Source: Terribacillus halophilus | GTDB lineage: Bacteria > Bacillota > Bacilli > Bacillales > Amphibacillaceae | Assembly (NCBI RefSeq): GCF_900101385.1 | Contig: NZ_FMZB01000015.1 | Span: forward strand, 1-54,313 | Length of the DNA: 54,313 nt | Direction: 5' to 3' | Part shown: one piece after another, positions 42,553 to 52,169 of the stretch | Position numbering within the stretch: position 1 is the stretch's first letter | Layout: every line of letters begins with the position of its first letter | The notes under the pieces: model-generated | The model's database searches: none | What the model saw: the letters and a program-made list of their open reading frames with translations, nothing else | Told to the model about the DNA's origin: nothing | Program-made: the position numbers and the translations under genes

Positions 42553-43755
42553 ATGAATAAAAAAGACATCGCAACTATCCGGAGACAATTCAAAAAAGGC
42601 AATGATAAGCTCAAAATCTCAAATATATTCAATGTATATATCATGAAAGAATCCAGCGACATTTATCATCACGAAAGCATGCCATTCGGTATGCTGGATG
42701 AAGACCAGCAGGAGCTCTTCCTTGGCAATTTCAAAAAAGTACTGGCTGGACAGCTGGATGAAAAACTATTCGAACTGAAATTCAAACGTGATGCAGAGGA
42801 CAGCAGTCAATTCATCCTGCATCGCGGCCTGCTCACGAATGATGTCGAGGAATGGACAAATGATATGCTGAAGCTTGTTGCAAAGATGCTGCAGGACAGG
42901 CAGTATGAGCATGATGTTGTCATTAGCTTCATCAAGGCAGAATACCTGAAAGCCCAGAAACGGCAAAGTGAGGAAGCAGAGGAAAACGCGAATGACACGA
43001 TGTATTCCCACCAATTCCTGCTTTGCAGCATCAATAAAACACAGGAACCAAAGAAAGAACTCGAATTTGATTATGTGGAAAGAGAATTCAAATACAATGT
43101 CACAGTAAACCCTGTAATCAACCTGCAAGCGCCGCTAACAGGATTTTTGTTCCCTTGCTTCAACGACAGCGCCGCTGACGTGAATCATGTGCTGTACTCC
43201 ACAGCAAAAGCATTCGAGCCGGATACCGCATTTATCGAGGACGTTTTAAATGCTGAAGAAATCATGACAGCAAGAGATGATAAAAGCGTCTTTGAAGAGA
43301 TAGTCAAAGATATCACTGGCGATCAGCTTAATACCTCCGCCCTTGCAAGTGTATATGAGGAAATAAATCGTGTAGTAGAAGAGAATGAAGAAGACGAAGC
43401 ACCAAAGCTTGATCGACAGGATATCCAACGCGTCCTGACAATGAGCGGCGTAGAAGACGTGACCCCAGAAAAAGTGGAAACCGCTTATCAAAAAGTCATT
43501 GATGATGAGAAATATGAAATGAAAGCCACCAGTGTGTTGCCCAAGTACAATTCCAAATCCATCAAAATCAAAACGAAGGTTGCCAATATTGCAATCAGCC
43601 CGGAAGATCTGCGTTACGTACGGCAAGTTGTCTTCAACAATAAACGCTGCATCATGATTGAAGTTGAGGAAGATACCGTCATTGAAGGATTCAAGATGGC
43701 AGAAGAAGCTTTGATAAATAAGGTTAATAGAGAAGAAGAAGCTGAACAGTTATAA
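42553..43755 (+). CDS. DUF4317 family protein
   Basis: Protein of 400 residues recognised by its start, MNKKDIATIRRQFKKGNDKL, and its general layout as DUF4317, a family of Firmicutes with no known function. It is soluble and acidic and has a Glu-rich segment (EENEEDEAPKLDRQD, about residue 278). The C-terminal part (ISPEDLRYVRQVVFNNKRCIM) reads like an alpha/beta domain. AGGAACGGGAAACG precedes ATG. Monocistronic, ended by the hairpin at 43761. Confidence 0.75.
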   Translation: MNKKDIATIRRQFKKGNDKLKISNIFNVYIMKESSDIYHHESMPFGMLDEDQQELFLGNFKKVLAGQLDEKLFELKFKRDAEDSSQFILHRGLLTNDVEEWTNDMLKLVAKMLQDRQYEHDVVISFIKAEYLKAQKRQSEEAEENANDTMYSHQFLLCSINKTQEPKKELEFDYVEREFKYNVTVNPVINLQAPLTGFLFPCFNDSAADVNHVLYSTAKAFEPDTAFIEDVLNAEEIMTARDDKSVFEEIVKDITGDQLNTSALASVYEEINRVVEENEEDEAPKLDRQDIQRVLTMSGVEDVTPEKVETAYQKVIDDEKYEMKATSVLPKYNSKSIKIKTKVANIAISPEDLRYVRQVVFNNKRCIMIEVEEDTVIEGFKMAEEALINKVNREEEAEQL

Positions 43756-43760
43756 AGAAA

Positions 43761-43787
43761 GGATGCTGCGCCATGCAGCATCCTTAT
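43761..43787 (+). terminator. Terminator after the DUF4317 gene
   Basis: Perfect arms GGATGCTGC and GCAGCATCC with a 5-nt loop, followed by TTATTTG. It lies between converging genes and may act on both. Confidence 0.7.
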
Positions 43788-43793
43788 TTGTAA

Positions 43794-45845
43794 TTAAGCT
43801 TTCGCTTTCTTTCTTTTGATGATAAAGAGACCTGCACCTGCTGCCAGCAATACCACTCCCGCCAGCATGTACGTATACATGTTCGTTGCCGTGTTCGGCA
43901 GCTTATTTCCACTGCTGATTGGGCTCGTCTTGTCATCAGAGACTTTTACAATGCTGCCACCTGAGTTGCTGCCGTTGCCGTTATTATTTTGGCTGCTTGG
44001 CGGTGGTGTGCTGTCTTTATCGTCTTGATTATTTTTATCTTCGTCTTTCGGTTTATTGTCATCTTTTGGATTTTCCTGTGGCTTGTCGTCTCCTGGATTT
44101 TCCTCTTTATCACCGTCACCATTTGGATCTGGAGTTTCTTCTTTCGGTTCCTCTGGTGGTTCTGTCGGCTCCGGCTCTTTGCCTTCCAGATCCGTAATAC
44201 GTCCCTCAATGACCGGGTTCACTTCACCATTCAAGTCCTCCACCATATAATCACGGAATTGCTCCCAGTCTATTTCCCCAAGGTCTTGCACACGGCCATC
44301 CGCATATGCTTGGGCAAATACATCGTAACCATCTCCGCCTTTTGCTGTGAAGTTATTCGTTGTTACAGCGTACATCTGACCAGGCTGGATATCTGCATAC
44401 CCGTCCCCATCTTTCACTTGTATGCTTACAACACGGGAACCTGCTTCCTTCGTACTATCATAAGTGAACTTCATGCCGGAAACCTGCAGGAAGCCGCCGC
44501 TTTCTGCAGGAGCTAAATGGACGCTGTATTCCAGGATCTGTTTTATTTCATCACCGCTCAGCTGCACGACAGCAGGGTCATTACCAAATGGCAATACAGC
44601 AATCACTTCCCCGACTGTGATCGGACCTTGATCGATTGCTGCACGGATGCCACCGCCATTTTGCATGGCAATCGAAACTTCCGGCATTTTTTCCTGTGCT
44701 TTGGCAAGCATCGCATCCGTGATTAAGTTACCTAGTTCTGTTTCATCAGCCCGGACACTCACGTCACTATCAGAAAGTCTTGGATTCAGAAGAGGTTTCA
44801 GGGCAACAGCGCCTATTTCCTCGTTGGAAACTTGATCGACTTCATTCTTATACGAAGCAAGCACACTTACTGCATCCGGATCTGCTTGCTTTTCCGTGAC
44901 GTCGATCAAACGCCCTTCATACCCTACGACTTGCCCTTGATCATTGAACTCGACATCTAATTCCCCGAGGTTTTCAGCATATTGATAGGCCTGTACAATG
45001 ATAGTGGGATCTTTTGCCTCGCCGTTTTCATCCGTATTGACTACAGTTGGCTGCTCCAATTTTGTATGGGAATGACCCCCGACGATGACATCGATGCCAT
45101 CGACTTGCTCTGCCAGCATCAGATCATTACCCACTGCAGGGTTGCTGTCATAGCCGATATGGGTAAGCGCCACAATCTTGTCTACGCCCATTTCCTCAAA
45201 AGCAGATACTGCTCGTTCTGCTTCTGCAGCGTAATTGGAGATTTTTGCGTTAACCGGGCTGGAAGTTTCCAGTGTTTCCTCAGTTGTCAGCCCAAAAATA
45301 CCTATCTTCTCCCCGTTTATTTCTTTCACCATACCGTCATACACTGTGCTATCCTGTGCTTCTTCTGTGAACGTATTACTCACCTTGTTTCCAACATAAG
45401 CATCCCCAGAAAAATCGACGTTGGCAGAGACGAATGGGAAGTTAGCTCCTGCAATGAACGCAGATAGCGACTTATGACCATTTTCACTGGAGCCCAAATC
45501 GAATTCATGGTTCCCGAACGTCATCGCATCAATATCCATCATATTCATAAGTGCCAAATCAGCTTGTCCTTTGAACTGGTTAAAATAAAGTGTTCCCGAA
45601 AAAACATCTCCTGCGTTGAATAGTAATGCATCCGGATTTTCCGCACGCACTTCCTTAATCGCAGTAATCATATTCGGCAGCGGCTCCACATGTGCATGTG
45701 TGTCGTTCATATGCATGATTGTCAACGAGAAGTTTTCTCCGTTCCCATCATCTGCGTATGTACTAGTAGGTAAAACAATTGATGATAGGATTGTAATAAT
45801 TGCAGCAACACTCAGCGAAAATCTTAAACGCTTCTTATACATCAT
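43794..45845 (-). CDS. Wall-anchored 5'-nucleotidase / 2',3'-cyclic phosphodiesterase (UshA family)
   Basis: Exported metallophosphatase of 683 residues. A signal peptide (about 1-31, ending TSTYA) is followed by the calcineurin-like domain with MHMNDTHAHVE, NAGDVFSG, FGNHEFDLG and GGHSHTKL. Then comes the 5_nucleotid_C domain (NGGGIRAAIDQGPITVGEV), and a disordered Pro/Asp/Glu/Lys-rich stalk (about 555-640). The C-terminus is a sortase signal: LPNTA, hydrophobic helix, basic tail. LPNTA rather than LPXTG suggests a class D-type sortase, which is not in the window. Releases phosphate and nucleosides from external nucleotides. Confidence 0.9.
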   Translation of the reverse strand: MMYKKRLRFSLSVAAIITILSSIVLPTSTYADDGNGENFSLTIMHMNDTHAHVEPLPNMITAIKEVRAENPDALLFNAGDVFSGTLYFNQFKGQADLALMNMMDIDAMTFGNHEFDLGSSENGHKSLSAFIAGANFPFVSANVDFSGDAYVGNKVSNTFTEEAQDSTVYDGMVKEINGEKIGIFGLTTEETLETSSPVNAKISNYAAEAERAVSAFEEMGVDKIVALTHIGYDSNPAVGNDLMLAEQVDGIDVIVGGHSHTKLEQPTVVNTDENGEAKDPTIIVQAYQYAENLGELDVEFNDQGQVVGYEGRLIDVTEKQADPDAVSVLASYKNEVDQVSNEEIGAVALKPLLNPRLSDSDVSVRADETELGNLITDAMLAKAQEKMPEVSIAMQNGGGIRAAIDQGPITVGEVIAVLPFGNDPAVVQLSGDEIKQILEYSVHLAPAESGGFLQVSGMKFTYDSTKEAGSRVVSIQVKDGDGYADIQPGQMYAVTTNNFTAKGGDGYDVFAQAYADGRVQDLGEIDWEQFRDYMVEDLNGEVNPVIEGRITDLEGKEPEPTEPPEEPKEETPDPNGDGDKEENPGDDKPQENPKDDNKPKDEDKNNQDDKDSTPPPSSQNNNGNGSNSGGSIVKVSDDKTSPISSGNKLPNTATNMYTYMLAGVVLLAAGAGLFIIKRKKAKA

Positions 45846-45873
45846 ATTTTAGATACCCCCAAATAAATAATAA

Positions 45874-45918
45874 AGTCGACAGATTATACAAATATCTGCC
45901 CTGCTGCATTTGTCGACT
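45874..45918 (-). promoter_or_regulatory. Dyad in the leader of the 5'-nucleotidase gene
   Basis: AGTCGACA (45874-45881) and TGTCGACT (45911-45918) are perfect 8-bp arms enclosing an AT-rich segment with a TATAAT on the minus strand. It lies 30-70 bp upstream of the nucleotidase start. It could be an operator or an RNA hairpin. The remaining AT-rich gap to the pectate lyase gene (45919-46150) holds nothing else I can identify. Confidence 0.35.
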
Positions 45919-46167
45919 CTTCTCTATCAGTGTAGAGAATTACTATTAATTTATCATTAAGAGATTGTGAATATCTAAAAATATTTAAAAATCTACAAAA
46001 TGATTAACATCGGACCATTAAATGGAATAAAGAACCATATATTTATGACATTTGTATTATTTATATATATGCAATTTAGAAAAAGTGGTATTAGCCCGAC
46101 ACATATTATGGTAACTTAATATTTGTAATTTACTTATTTTACATATTTTTCATAAGGAGGAAATACG

Positions 46168-47580
46168 ATGAAAAGAGTGATAAAGTGGATGATCTGGGCA
46201 TGTCTAGCCGTGATCTTAAGTACGCTGCCATTCAATCAAACTGTCCACGCAGAAAACAACTATAACTTGACAGGCTTTGCCCAAGGTACAACAGGGGGCG
46301 GTGTGCTGGAAGAGACCGATCCAGCGTACAAAAAAGTGTATAATGCGACCGATCTTGCCAAAGCATTAAAAAAAGGCTCCAATGTAAAAGTTATCGAAAT
46401 CATGAATGACCTGGATCTGGGATGGAATGAACTTCCTTCTTCTGCCAAGACATCGCCATTCTCTCAGCATAATACACCGCTGACACATCCTGTGTTGAAA
46501 GAGAGCGGTGTAAGCAAACTTGCAATCGACAGCTTCGATGGATTGACGATTTTCTCAAAGAATGGCTCCAAGATAAAACACGCGGGCATCATCATCAAAC
46601 GAAGCAAAAACATCATCATACGCAATTTGGAATTTGATGAGCTCTGGGAATGGGATGAATCCACAAAAGGAGACTATGATAGGAACGATTGGGACTACAT
46701 CACGATTGAAGGTGCAAGCGAAGGAGTCTGGATCGACCATAGCACTTTCAATAAAGCCTATGATGGAATTGTTGATGTTAAAAAAGGCAGCAATGGCGTC
46801 ACCATTTCATGGTCCGCATTCAAAGGGGATGACAAGGGCTCCAATAGCTGGGTGACGCAGCAAATCAATGCTATGGAAAAGAATAAAGCGTCCTACCCAA
46901 TGTATGGATATCTTCGCAGCAGTGCAGTCGGCCTGAGCAAGAACGATATCATCGATATTGCTGCCGGACAAAAGAAATCCCATCTGATCGGAGCCTCATC
47001 CTTCGCATCTGATAATGCCGATCTGGAAATCACGCTTCATCATAATTATTACGAAAATATACAGGATAGGATACCGCGTCTTCGAGGCGGTAATGCCCAT
47101 GCCTACAATATCGTCATGAACAATACAGGACTTGTAGAAGCCAAAAACAGAATTACATCCAGCATGAGTAAAGCGATTAAATCGAAAGGCTATCACTTTA
47201 CTGTTACAAATAATGGTGCCATCTCCACAGAAGGCGGTGCCTTGCTTTTGGAGAAATCAGTAATCAAGGATGTCACACAGCCGATGAAAAACAATCAGAA
47301 GGATGCCGCCGATAGTTCTTATACCGGAAAAATACTAGCGCTGGATACGATCTACAGTAATGACGGCGATACATTCCGCGGCGACAGTACAACTAGCGGA
47401 AGTCCGCTGGCTCCGGAGCCGGCGCCGGCGATCACCTTCTCCTGGAATGGATTCAGCAAACTTCCATACAGCTATAGTACAGACGACCCGGCGAACTTGA
47501 TTAATCAACTCACTGCATCTGATGGTGCCGGTGCTGGAAAGCTGAATCGCAGCGTATTTGATTGGATGGATACAAAGTAA
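46168..47580 (+). CDS. Secreted pectate lyase (polysaccharide lyase family 1)
   Basis: Extracellular enzyme of 470 residues that cleaves polygalacturonate by beta-elimination. The signal peptide (about 1-29, ending TVHA) precedes a right-handed beta-helix. Pel motifs are GVWIDHSTFNKAYDGIVDVK (the vWiDH region with a Ca-binding Asp) and QDRIPRLRGGNAHAYN, whose Arg residues are catalytic or substrate-binding. AAGGAGGAAATACG precedes ATG. It stands alone with an AT-rich upstream region; no pectin-uptake genes are near. Suggests a soil or plant-associated life. Confidence 0.9.
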   Translation: MKRVIKWMIWACLAVILSTLPFNQTVHAENNYNLTGFAQGTTGGGVLEETDPAYKKVYNATDLAKALKKGSNVKVIEIMNDLDLGWNELPSSAKTSPFSQHNTPLTHPVLKESGVSKLAIDSFDGLTIFSKNGSKIKHAGIIIKRSKNIIIRNLEFDELWEWDESTKGDYDRNDWDYITIEGASEGVWIDHSTFNKAYDGIVDVKKGSNGVTISWSAFKGDDKGSNSWVTQQINAMEKNKASYPMYGYLRSSAVGLSKNDIIDIAAGQKKSHLIGASSFASDNADLEITLHHNYYENIQDRIPRLRGGNAHAYNIVMNNTGLVEAKNRITSSMSKAIKSKGYHFTVTNNGAISTEGGALLLEKSVIKDVTQPMKNNQKDAADSSYTGKILALDTIYSNDGDTFRGDSTTSGSPLAPEPAPAITFSWNGFSKLPYSYSTDDPANLINQLTASDGAGAGKLNRSVFDWMDTK

Positions 47581-47604
47581 ATAATAGAAAAAATCACCTA
47601 AAAA

Positions 47605-47638
47605 AGAGCTAGGTACCAATTAGATGGTGCCTAGCTCT
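47605..47638 (+). terminator. Terminator after the pectate lyase gene
   Basis: AGAGCTAGG(T)ACC and GGTGCCTAGCTCT form a strong stem (one G-T pair) with a short loop, 25 bp past the stop codon. The preceding A run gives a T tail on the minus strand as well. Confidence 0.7.
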
Positions 47639-47652
47639 ACTATTAATATGCA

Positions 47653-47683
47653 TGTTCAGTTAAGGCCATGCCTTAACTGAACA
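47653..47683. repeat. Perfect 14-bp inverted repeat
   Basis: TGTTCAGTTAAGGC (47653-47666), CAT, GCCTTAACTGAACA (47670-47683), placed three bases past the amidase stop codon on the minus strand. There is no T tail on either strand, so it is not a standard terminator. It could be a 3' mRNA-stabilising hairpin, a REP-like element or an operator. Confidence 0.6.
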
Positions 47684-47686
47684 TCT

Positions 47687-48916
47687 TCATTCAGCCTCCG
47701 TCAATTCCTTCGCTGCCTCATAGAATATCTCCGTCGCCTTAGCTATATCCCTTGAATCCGACCATTCTTCCGGACAGTGACTCAGCCCGGCTTTACTTGG
47801 AATGAATAACATCCCAACATCGGTGAAATCAGAAAAGATCATCGCATCATGTCCCGCTCCGCTATTGATGGAGCAATAGGAAGCATCACTCATACTGCTC
47901 TTTTCTTTTAATAGTGTTCTGATATTTTCATTCAGCAACTTAGGCTGAATGTAAAGCTGCTCTTCAGCCAGGGCCTTAATTCCATTCCCTTGATGGTCGT
48001 TTATGCAATCCTTCATTTTCACAATCACGTTTTGCACGTTTTCTTCATTTCCGGATCGGATATCAACCGTAAATACAACTTTATCTGGAATAACATTTGC
48101 TCCATTGGGAAAGACATGAAGACGTCCTGTCGTAAGTACGGTACCATTTCCTTCTTCAATCGCGAGTGCAGGCAGTTGACTGATGATTTTTGCTGCAGTA
48201 ACCAAAGCATCTGCGCGGCGGTCCATTGGAGTTGTTCCAGCATGTCCCGCCTGCCCTTTCACTGTCACTTCATATTGAGTCAAACCTACAATTGCTTCAA
48301 CAACACCGATTTGGATGCTTTTCTCCTCTAATATTGGCCCCTGCTCAATGTGCAATTCAAGAAAAGCCTTCATTGTTTTTGGATCTCTTCCTTTTGGCAG
48401 CGATGGGTTTAAGCCTATCTTCCGCATTGCTTCTACTGTAGAGATCCCATCCCTATCCTTTAAACTGTTAAAATCAGCTTCACTCAGCAAACCAGTGATT
48501 CCTCGTGAACCCATCAATCCGCCGCCAAAGCGTGATCCCTCTTCCTCCACTAGCGCCACGATTTCAAGCGGGTATGTTGGCTTCAATCCATTCTTTTTAA
48601 AAAGGTCCGCCACCTCAAGAGCTGCCACTACTCCAGCAGGACCATCATATGCCCCTCCATTTGGCACAGAATCAAAATGTGAACCAATCATTACACTGGG
48701 AGCATCCGGTAAGGTACCTTCCAGCTTCCCGAATATATTGCCAAAACCATCTTCGACTACTTTCAAACCGGATGCTTGCATTTGTTCTTTGATATAATTG
48801 CGGGCTTGTAAATCTTCCCCGCTGTATGTGAGCCGAGTGGTACCATTGCCAGGTGTGGCGGTAAACTGTTCCAATGCCTCGATGTGTTTTTCAATACGTT
48901 CCTTTATTTCACTCAT
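47687..48916 (-). CDS. M20-family amidase (hydantoinase/carbamoylase type)
   Basis: Binuclear metal enzyme of 409 residues in the group of N-carbamoyl-L-amino acid hydrolase, allantoate amidohydrolase and ureidoglycolate hydrolase. Motifs are GSHFDSVPNGGAYDGPAGVV (His, Asp ligands), VEEEGSRFGGGLMGSRG, LELHIEQGPILE (His), GQAGHAGTTPMDRR, and INSGAGHDAMIF (His). GGAGG lies 10 nt before ATG 48916; ATG 48925 is too close. It follows the membrane carrier by 16 bp, so both likely act on one N-carbamoyl or ureido substrate that the carrier imports. Exact substrate unknown. Confidence 0.88.
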   Translation of the reverse strand: MSEIKERIEKHIEALEQFTATPGNGTTRLTYSGEDLQARNYIKEQMQASGLKVVEDGFGNIFGKLEGTLPDAPSVMIGSHFDSVPNGGAYDGPAGVVAALEVADLFKKNGLKPTYPLEIVALVEEEGSRFGGGLMGSRGITGLLSEADFNSLKDRDGISTVEAMRKIGLNPSLPKGRDPKTMKAFLELHIEQGPILEEKSIQIGVVEAIVGLTQYEVTVKGQAGHAGTTPMDRRADALVTAAKIISQLPALAIEEGNGTVLTTGRLHVFPNGANVIPDKVVFTVDIRSGNEENVQNVIVKMKDCINDHQGNGIKALAEEQLYIQPKLLNENIRTLLKEKSSMSDASYCSINSGAGHDAMIFSDFTDVGMLFIPSKAGLSHCPEEWSDSRDIAKATEIFYEAAKELTEAE

Positions 48917-48932
48917 TCTTTCCATACCTCCA

Positions 48933-50126
48933 TTATAAGAAACCGACGAAGATTCCTGCTAATACAACTGATACGATGGTGACTGTGATGAACCCCCCGA
49001 CAAGCATCGGCGGAAGCATACGGCTCGTTAATACTTCTCTTTCCTTTTCATCTTCGGTCAAAGACTTGATTACTTCGTTTGTAATAATATAATCCGCCGG
49101 GAAACCGTAAAGTGCCGTCAGGGAAACAGCAAATGCCATATTCTTGCTGACTCCTAAAATCTTACCGGCAATGAAGGAAAAGATATACATCCCGATGAGT
49201 CCTATCACAATAGTTCCGATTAACGGATACAAGATTTCAAGCATCATGCTTGGAGTCGCCTGATTCAAACCGTCAAAGATGAATAACATCAATACTAAAA
49301 TGGCAATTCCAAAACCATTCGCTTTTTGTAATGCCTGTTTTTCTAGGAAACCGACACTGGAAGCAATTACCCCAAACAACAGACAAAGCACGAACGGACT
49401 GATTTCCACAATTGGCGCCAGGGCAGTGGAGACAAGATACGCCGCATAAGAAACTAGTGCCAGCTTGAAAAACTTGAAGAAATCAGTGTTGTACTTATCA
49501 GGCAATCTCCATCGCGATGGAGCTGCTTCAACAGTGGCAGCCGTTTCTTCTTTTACCTTATCAGTCACATCTGTTTTTAGCTCGCCATTCCGATACAACT
49601 TCAGCAGTCGTTTCCCTTCCTTTTTCAGCACTACAGCCGTAATCGGATAGCCAGCAAATCCTTGTATCACGTAAATGACAATAGCAAAAACAGCTAACGA
49701 CGAAAGCCCTGCCGCACTAGCTGCGTCAGACATGATCAAAGAGGACACCACCCCGCCGACTAAAGGCGGAATTGCCACGACCATCGTGTTGAAGCCGAAT
49801 ATCACTGTTCCGACAGTCATCAATAAAGCAACGATACCTAAAATACCAGACAATGCAATCACAATCGTTTTCCATTGTACTTTCAATTCTTTAAGGGAAA
49901 GCAAAGTACCCATATTGGTAATCAATAAGTACATCATCATCGTCGCCACAACTGGAGGCACACCTGCCAGCGACACGATATCTTTCGGGAAAAATGTCCA
50001 ATATCCTAAGAGAAATAATATCGCACAAACGAAGACAGACGGCACCCAAGCTTTCGTTCGCACGGCAACCAGATCTCCAATGAATAAAATAAGGGTAAGT
50101 ATGACTAATGCTAATAATTGCGACAT
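48933..50126 (-). CDS. Ten-to-eleven-helix membrane carrier (GltS-like)
   Basis: Integral membrane protein of 397 residues with two halves of hydrophobic helices divided by a polar loop at about 175-210. The Gly/Ser-rich segment VGGVVSSLIMSDAASAAGLS and TALYGFPADYIITNEV look like the substrate loops of sodium-dependent carriers of the glutamate symporter type, but I am not certain of the family. It is the first gene of a pair with the M20 amidase and so probably imports the amidase substrate. Confidence 0.65.
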   Translation of the reverse strand: MSQLLALVILTLILFIGDLVAVRTKAWVPSVFVCAILFLLGYWTFFPKDIVSLAGVPPVVATMMMYLLITNMGTLLSLKELKVQWKTIVIALSGILGIVALLMTVGTVIFGFNTMVVAIPPLVGGVVSSLIMSDAASAAGLSSLAVFAIVIYVIQGFAGYPITAVVLKKEGKRLLKLYRNGELKTDVTDKVKEETAATVEAAPSRWRLPDKYNTDFFKFFKLALVSYAAYLVSTALAPIVEISPFVLCLLFGVIASSVGFLEKQALQKANGFGIAILVLMLFIFDGLNQATPSMMLEILYPLIGTIVIGLIGMYIFSFIAGKILGVSKNMAFAVSLTALYGFPADYIITNEVIKSLTEDEKEREVLTSRMLPPMLVGGFITVTIVSVVLAGIFVGFL

Positions 50127-50279
50127 GAGAGTCTCCTAACTACTTGATGTATTTTTCCATATATCGGAATATAGAATATTCAAATATATCAAACATGTTA
50201 GAATGATAATATAATTGTAGTTTTCAGTCAATTCAATTTAGTAATTTCTAAAGATATTAATGTTCAAACTAAATAGCAA

Positions 50280-50306
50280 AGACAGGATGTGTTGCACATC
50301 CTGTCT
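50280..50306 (-). terminator. Terminator overlapping the stop codon of the SgrR-like gene
   Basis: Perfect 12-bp arms AGACAGGATGTG (50280-50291) and CACATCCTGTCT (50295-50306), TTG loop. The minus-strand tail TTTGCTATTT is moderate. Confidence 0.7.
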
Positions 50307-52071
50307 AATCTTCTTTCTCATACCAAATCTTTGTAAAATCAATCCACCCAAGAGAATTAAAATGCACATCTTTCACATAACTAGGATAAAAAGCAAACTG
50401 TTTTATCTTATAAAGGTGAATATGCCCATATTCATCATTGAGCTCATCTTCCAATTCACATAATCTGCGAATCGTTCTTCGTTCATTTTCACTCATTTCC
50501 GGTAAGCGAAACACGACATTCTGCGGTAAGTGATAGCGCAATAAACTATGGTTTCCATTGAAAGCAGCCAAATACGTATAAAGATCGTTTTCGTAGGTCA
50601 GATGTTCTCCTAAAAGAAAATCCGACTCTTCAAGGGGAAGTTCTTGCAGCTGTTCATATGAGCAGATCAATATGTGTAAATTTATACCTTCTTCCAACAG
50701 CTTTTTTTGTATCCAGCTGGCATCTGTTTCATTACCAGCTCCTTGATAACTCATTAAGGTAAGGGTTTCCCCCATATACTTGCTGCTGGCCAGTGCTGAC
50801 CTCCCGACTTCTCTGGATGTGAAAATGTCTTCGTTCTTAAACTTTTCAACAAGACGAGATGCTTTTTTATAACGTGTACCACCTAAGTCTTTTATTATTT
50901 GTTCAGGTGCTAAAAAGTGATAGATTGCCTTTCTTAACATTCGATCCTCGGCAAGTAATCCTTTTTGTAAGTTAAGTGTAAGCAACTTGCTGCCCCTGTC
51001 TAAAAAAGTATATTCCTCGAAGCTCTGTATTGTTCTCCCTATATAGGGATAATGATAGAAATTCATTTCCTGATTGCTAATATGGCTGTCAAGAACAGTA
51101 TGATTATCATAGAGTGCGGGTAGAAAGTACAAGTTGATTTCATCTAAAAATGGGCGCCTTAAGAAATAATCATCAAATACTTTTAATTTTAATTTTTCTT
51201 CATTATTTTCAACTATCCGGTAAGGACCAGTGCCAATTTGTTTTTCTTCAGCATTATCGTTACTTGCCGGCACAATACTTCCCCCTAAACAAGAGGCTAA
51301 ATGTAAGAAGATATGACAAGGCTTATGAAACAAAAATTCGACTGCGTATCTATGGAGACTGTTAACTGCTGATAAATTCTGTACGATCCATTGATAAGGG
51401 GATGATCCATCCCGATGTCGAAGAAAACTATAACACACATCATCGGCTGTCATCTCTTTACCATTGTGAAAACGAACTCCTTTTTGTAAATAAAAGGTCC
51501 ACTTGGTATAGTCTTGATTATGTTTCCAATGATGAGCGAGATGAGGGTGAAATTCGTTTGCATCTTCTTTAAATACAACGAGCGGACTGAATATGTGTCG
51601 CATCATATGATTTTCCGAACGCCGGCAAACTTTGGCTGGATCTAATCTCGGCAGCGGGCGGTACGATGGAAATTGAAGCTTTGCAATTTCATTTTCTTCT
51701 GCATATGTTGCTTCATTAAGATAGCTACGGAAAACCCAATCTATAAATTCCTGCTGTACCGATTTGTTTACATGTTGGTTCATTAAAAATTGAAGGGAGG
51801 AGTCAATGCTATTAGGACTTAGTAAGGCTTTTGCCTTCTCCGTGATAATCGAGTCCATATCTTTTAATAGTTTAATTGTTGAACAATTCCCTCTCCCCTT
51901 GCCTGGAACCCATTCAATCCATTGCAAAGCCTCTAATTTACGAATGATTATCTTCGCATTTCTAACAGAGCAGGACAGGATATCCGATATTTCGGCCATC
52001 TTAACTTCCAGTACTTTATCGGTGCAGTGCAACTCTCTGTATAACATTTCATAATGCTCAATTATTGTCAT
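50305..52071 (-). CDS. SgrR-like regulator (helix-turn-helix plus solute-binding domain)
   Basis: Protein of 588 residues without signal peptide. The N-terminal SgrR_N helix-turn-helix (about 1-110) reads EMLYRELHCTDKVLEVKMAE followed by CSVRNAKIIIRKLEALQWI. The rest is an SBP_bac_5 domain (LQKGVRFHNGKEMTADDVCY, IGTGPYRI) that would bind a small ligand in the cytosol. In E. coli SgrR activates the SgrS RNA and sits next to the sugar exporter SetA. Here the gene is divergent from a Ham1-like protein and an MFS transporter, a similar layout, so regulation of that pair is likely. Confidence 0.85.
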   Translation of the reverse strand: MTIIEHYEMLYRELHCTDKVLEVKMAEISDILSCSVRNAKIIIRKLEALQWIEWVPGKGRGNCSTIKLLKDMDSIITEKAKALLSPNSIDSSLQFLMNQHVNKSVQQEFIDWVFRSYLNEATYAEENEIAKLQFPSYRPLPRLDPAKVCRRSENHMMRHIFSPLVVFKEDANEFHPHLAHHWKHNQDYTKWTFYLQKGVRFHNGKEMTADDVCYSFLRHRDGSSPYQWIVQNLSAVNSLHRYAVEFLFHKPCHIFLHLASCLGGSIVPASNDNAEEKQIGTGPYRIVENNEEKLKLKVFDDYFLRRPFLDEINLYFLPALYDNHTVLDSHISNQEMNFYHYPYIGRTIQSFEEYTFLDRGSKLLTLNLQKGLLAEDRMLRKAIYHFLAPEQIIKDLGGTRYKKASRLVEKFKNEDIFTSREVGRSALASSKYMGETLTLMSYQGAGNETDASWIQKKLLEEGINLHILICSYEQLQELPLEESDFLLGEHLTYENDLYTYLAAFNGNHSLLRYHLPQNVVFRLPEMSENERRTIRRLCELEDELNDEYGHIHLYKIKQFAFYPSYVKDVHFNSLGWIDFTKIWYEKED

Positions 52072-52169
52072 AAGACCAACCTTCCTAAAAAGGGGAAAAG
52101 AGTTAAAGAGAATTATACACTTTTTTTCCTCTTTTCAAAAGGTACACTAAAATGCAGGAGGGTGAATTT

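Noticed and set aside
43989-44516. Plus-strand open frame of 175 codons rich in Phe, Trp and Val
   Set aside because: Antisense to the low-complexity stalk of the 5'-nucleotidase; the hydrophobic look comes from reversed Asp/Lys/Pro codons.
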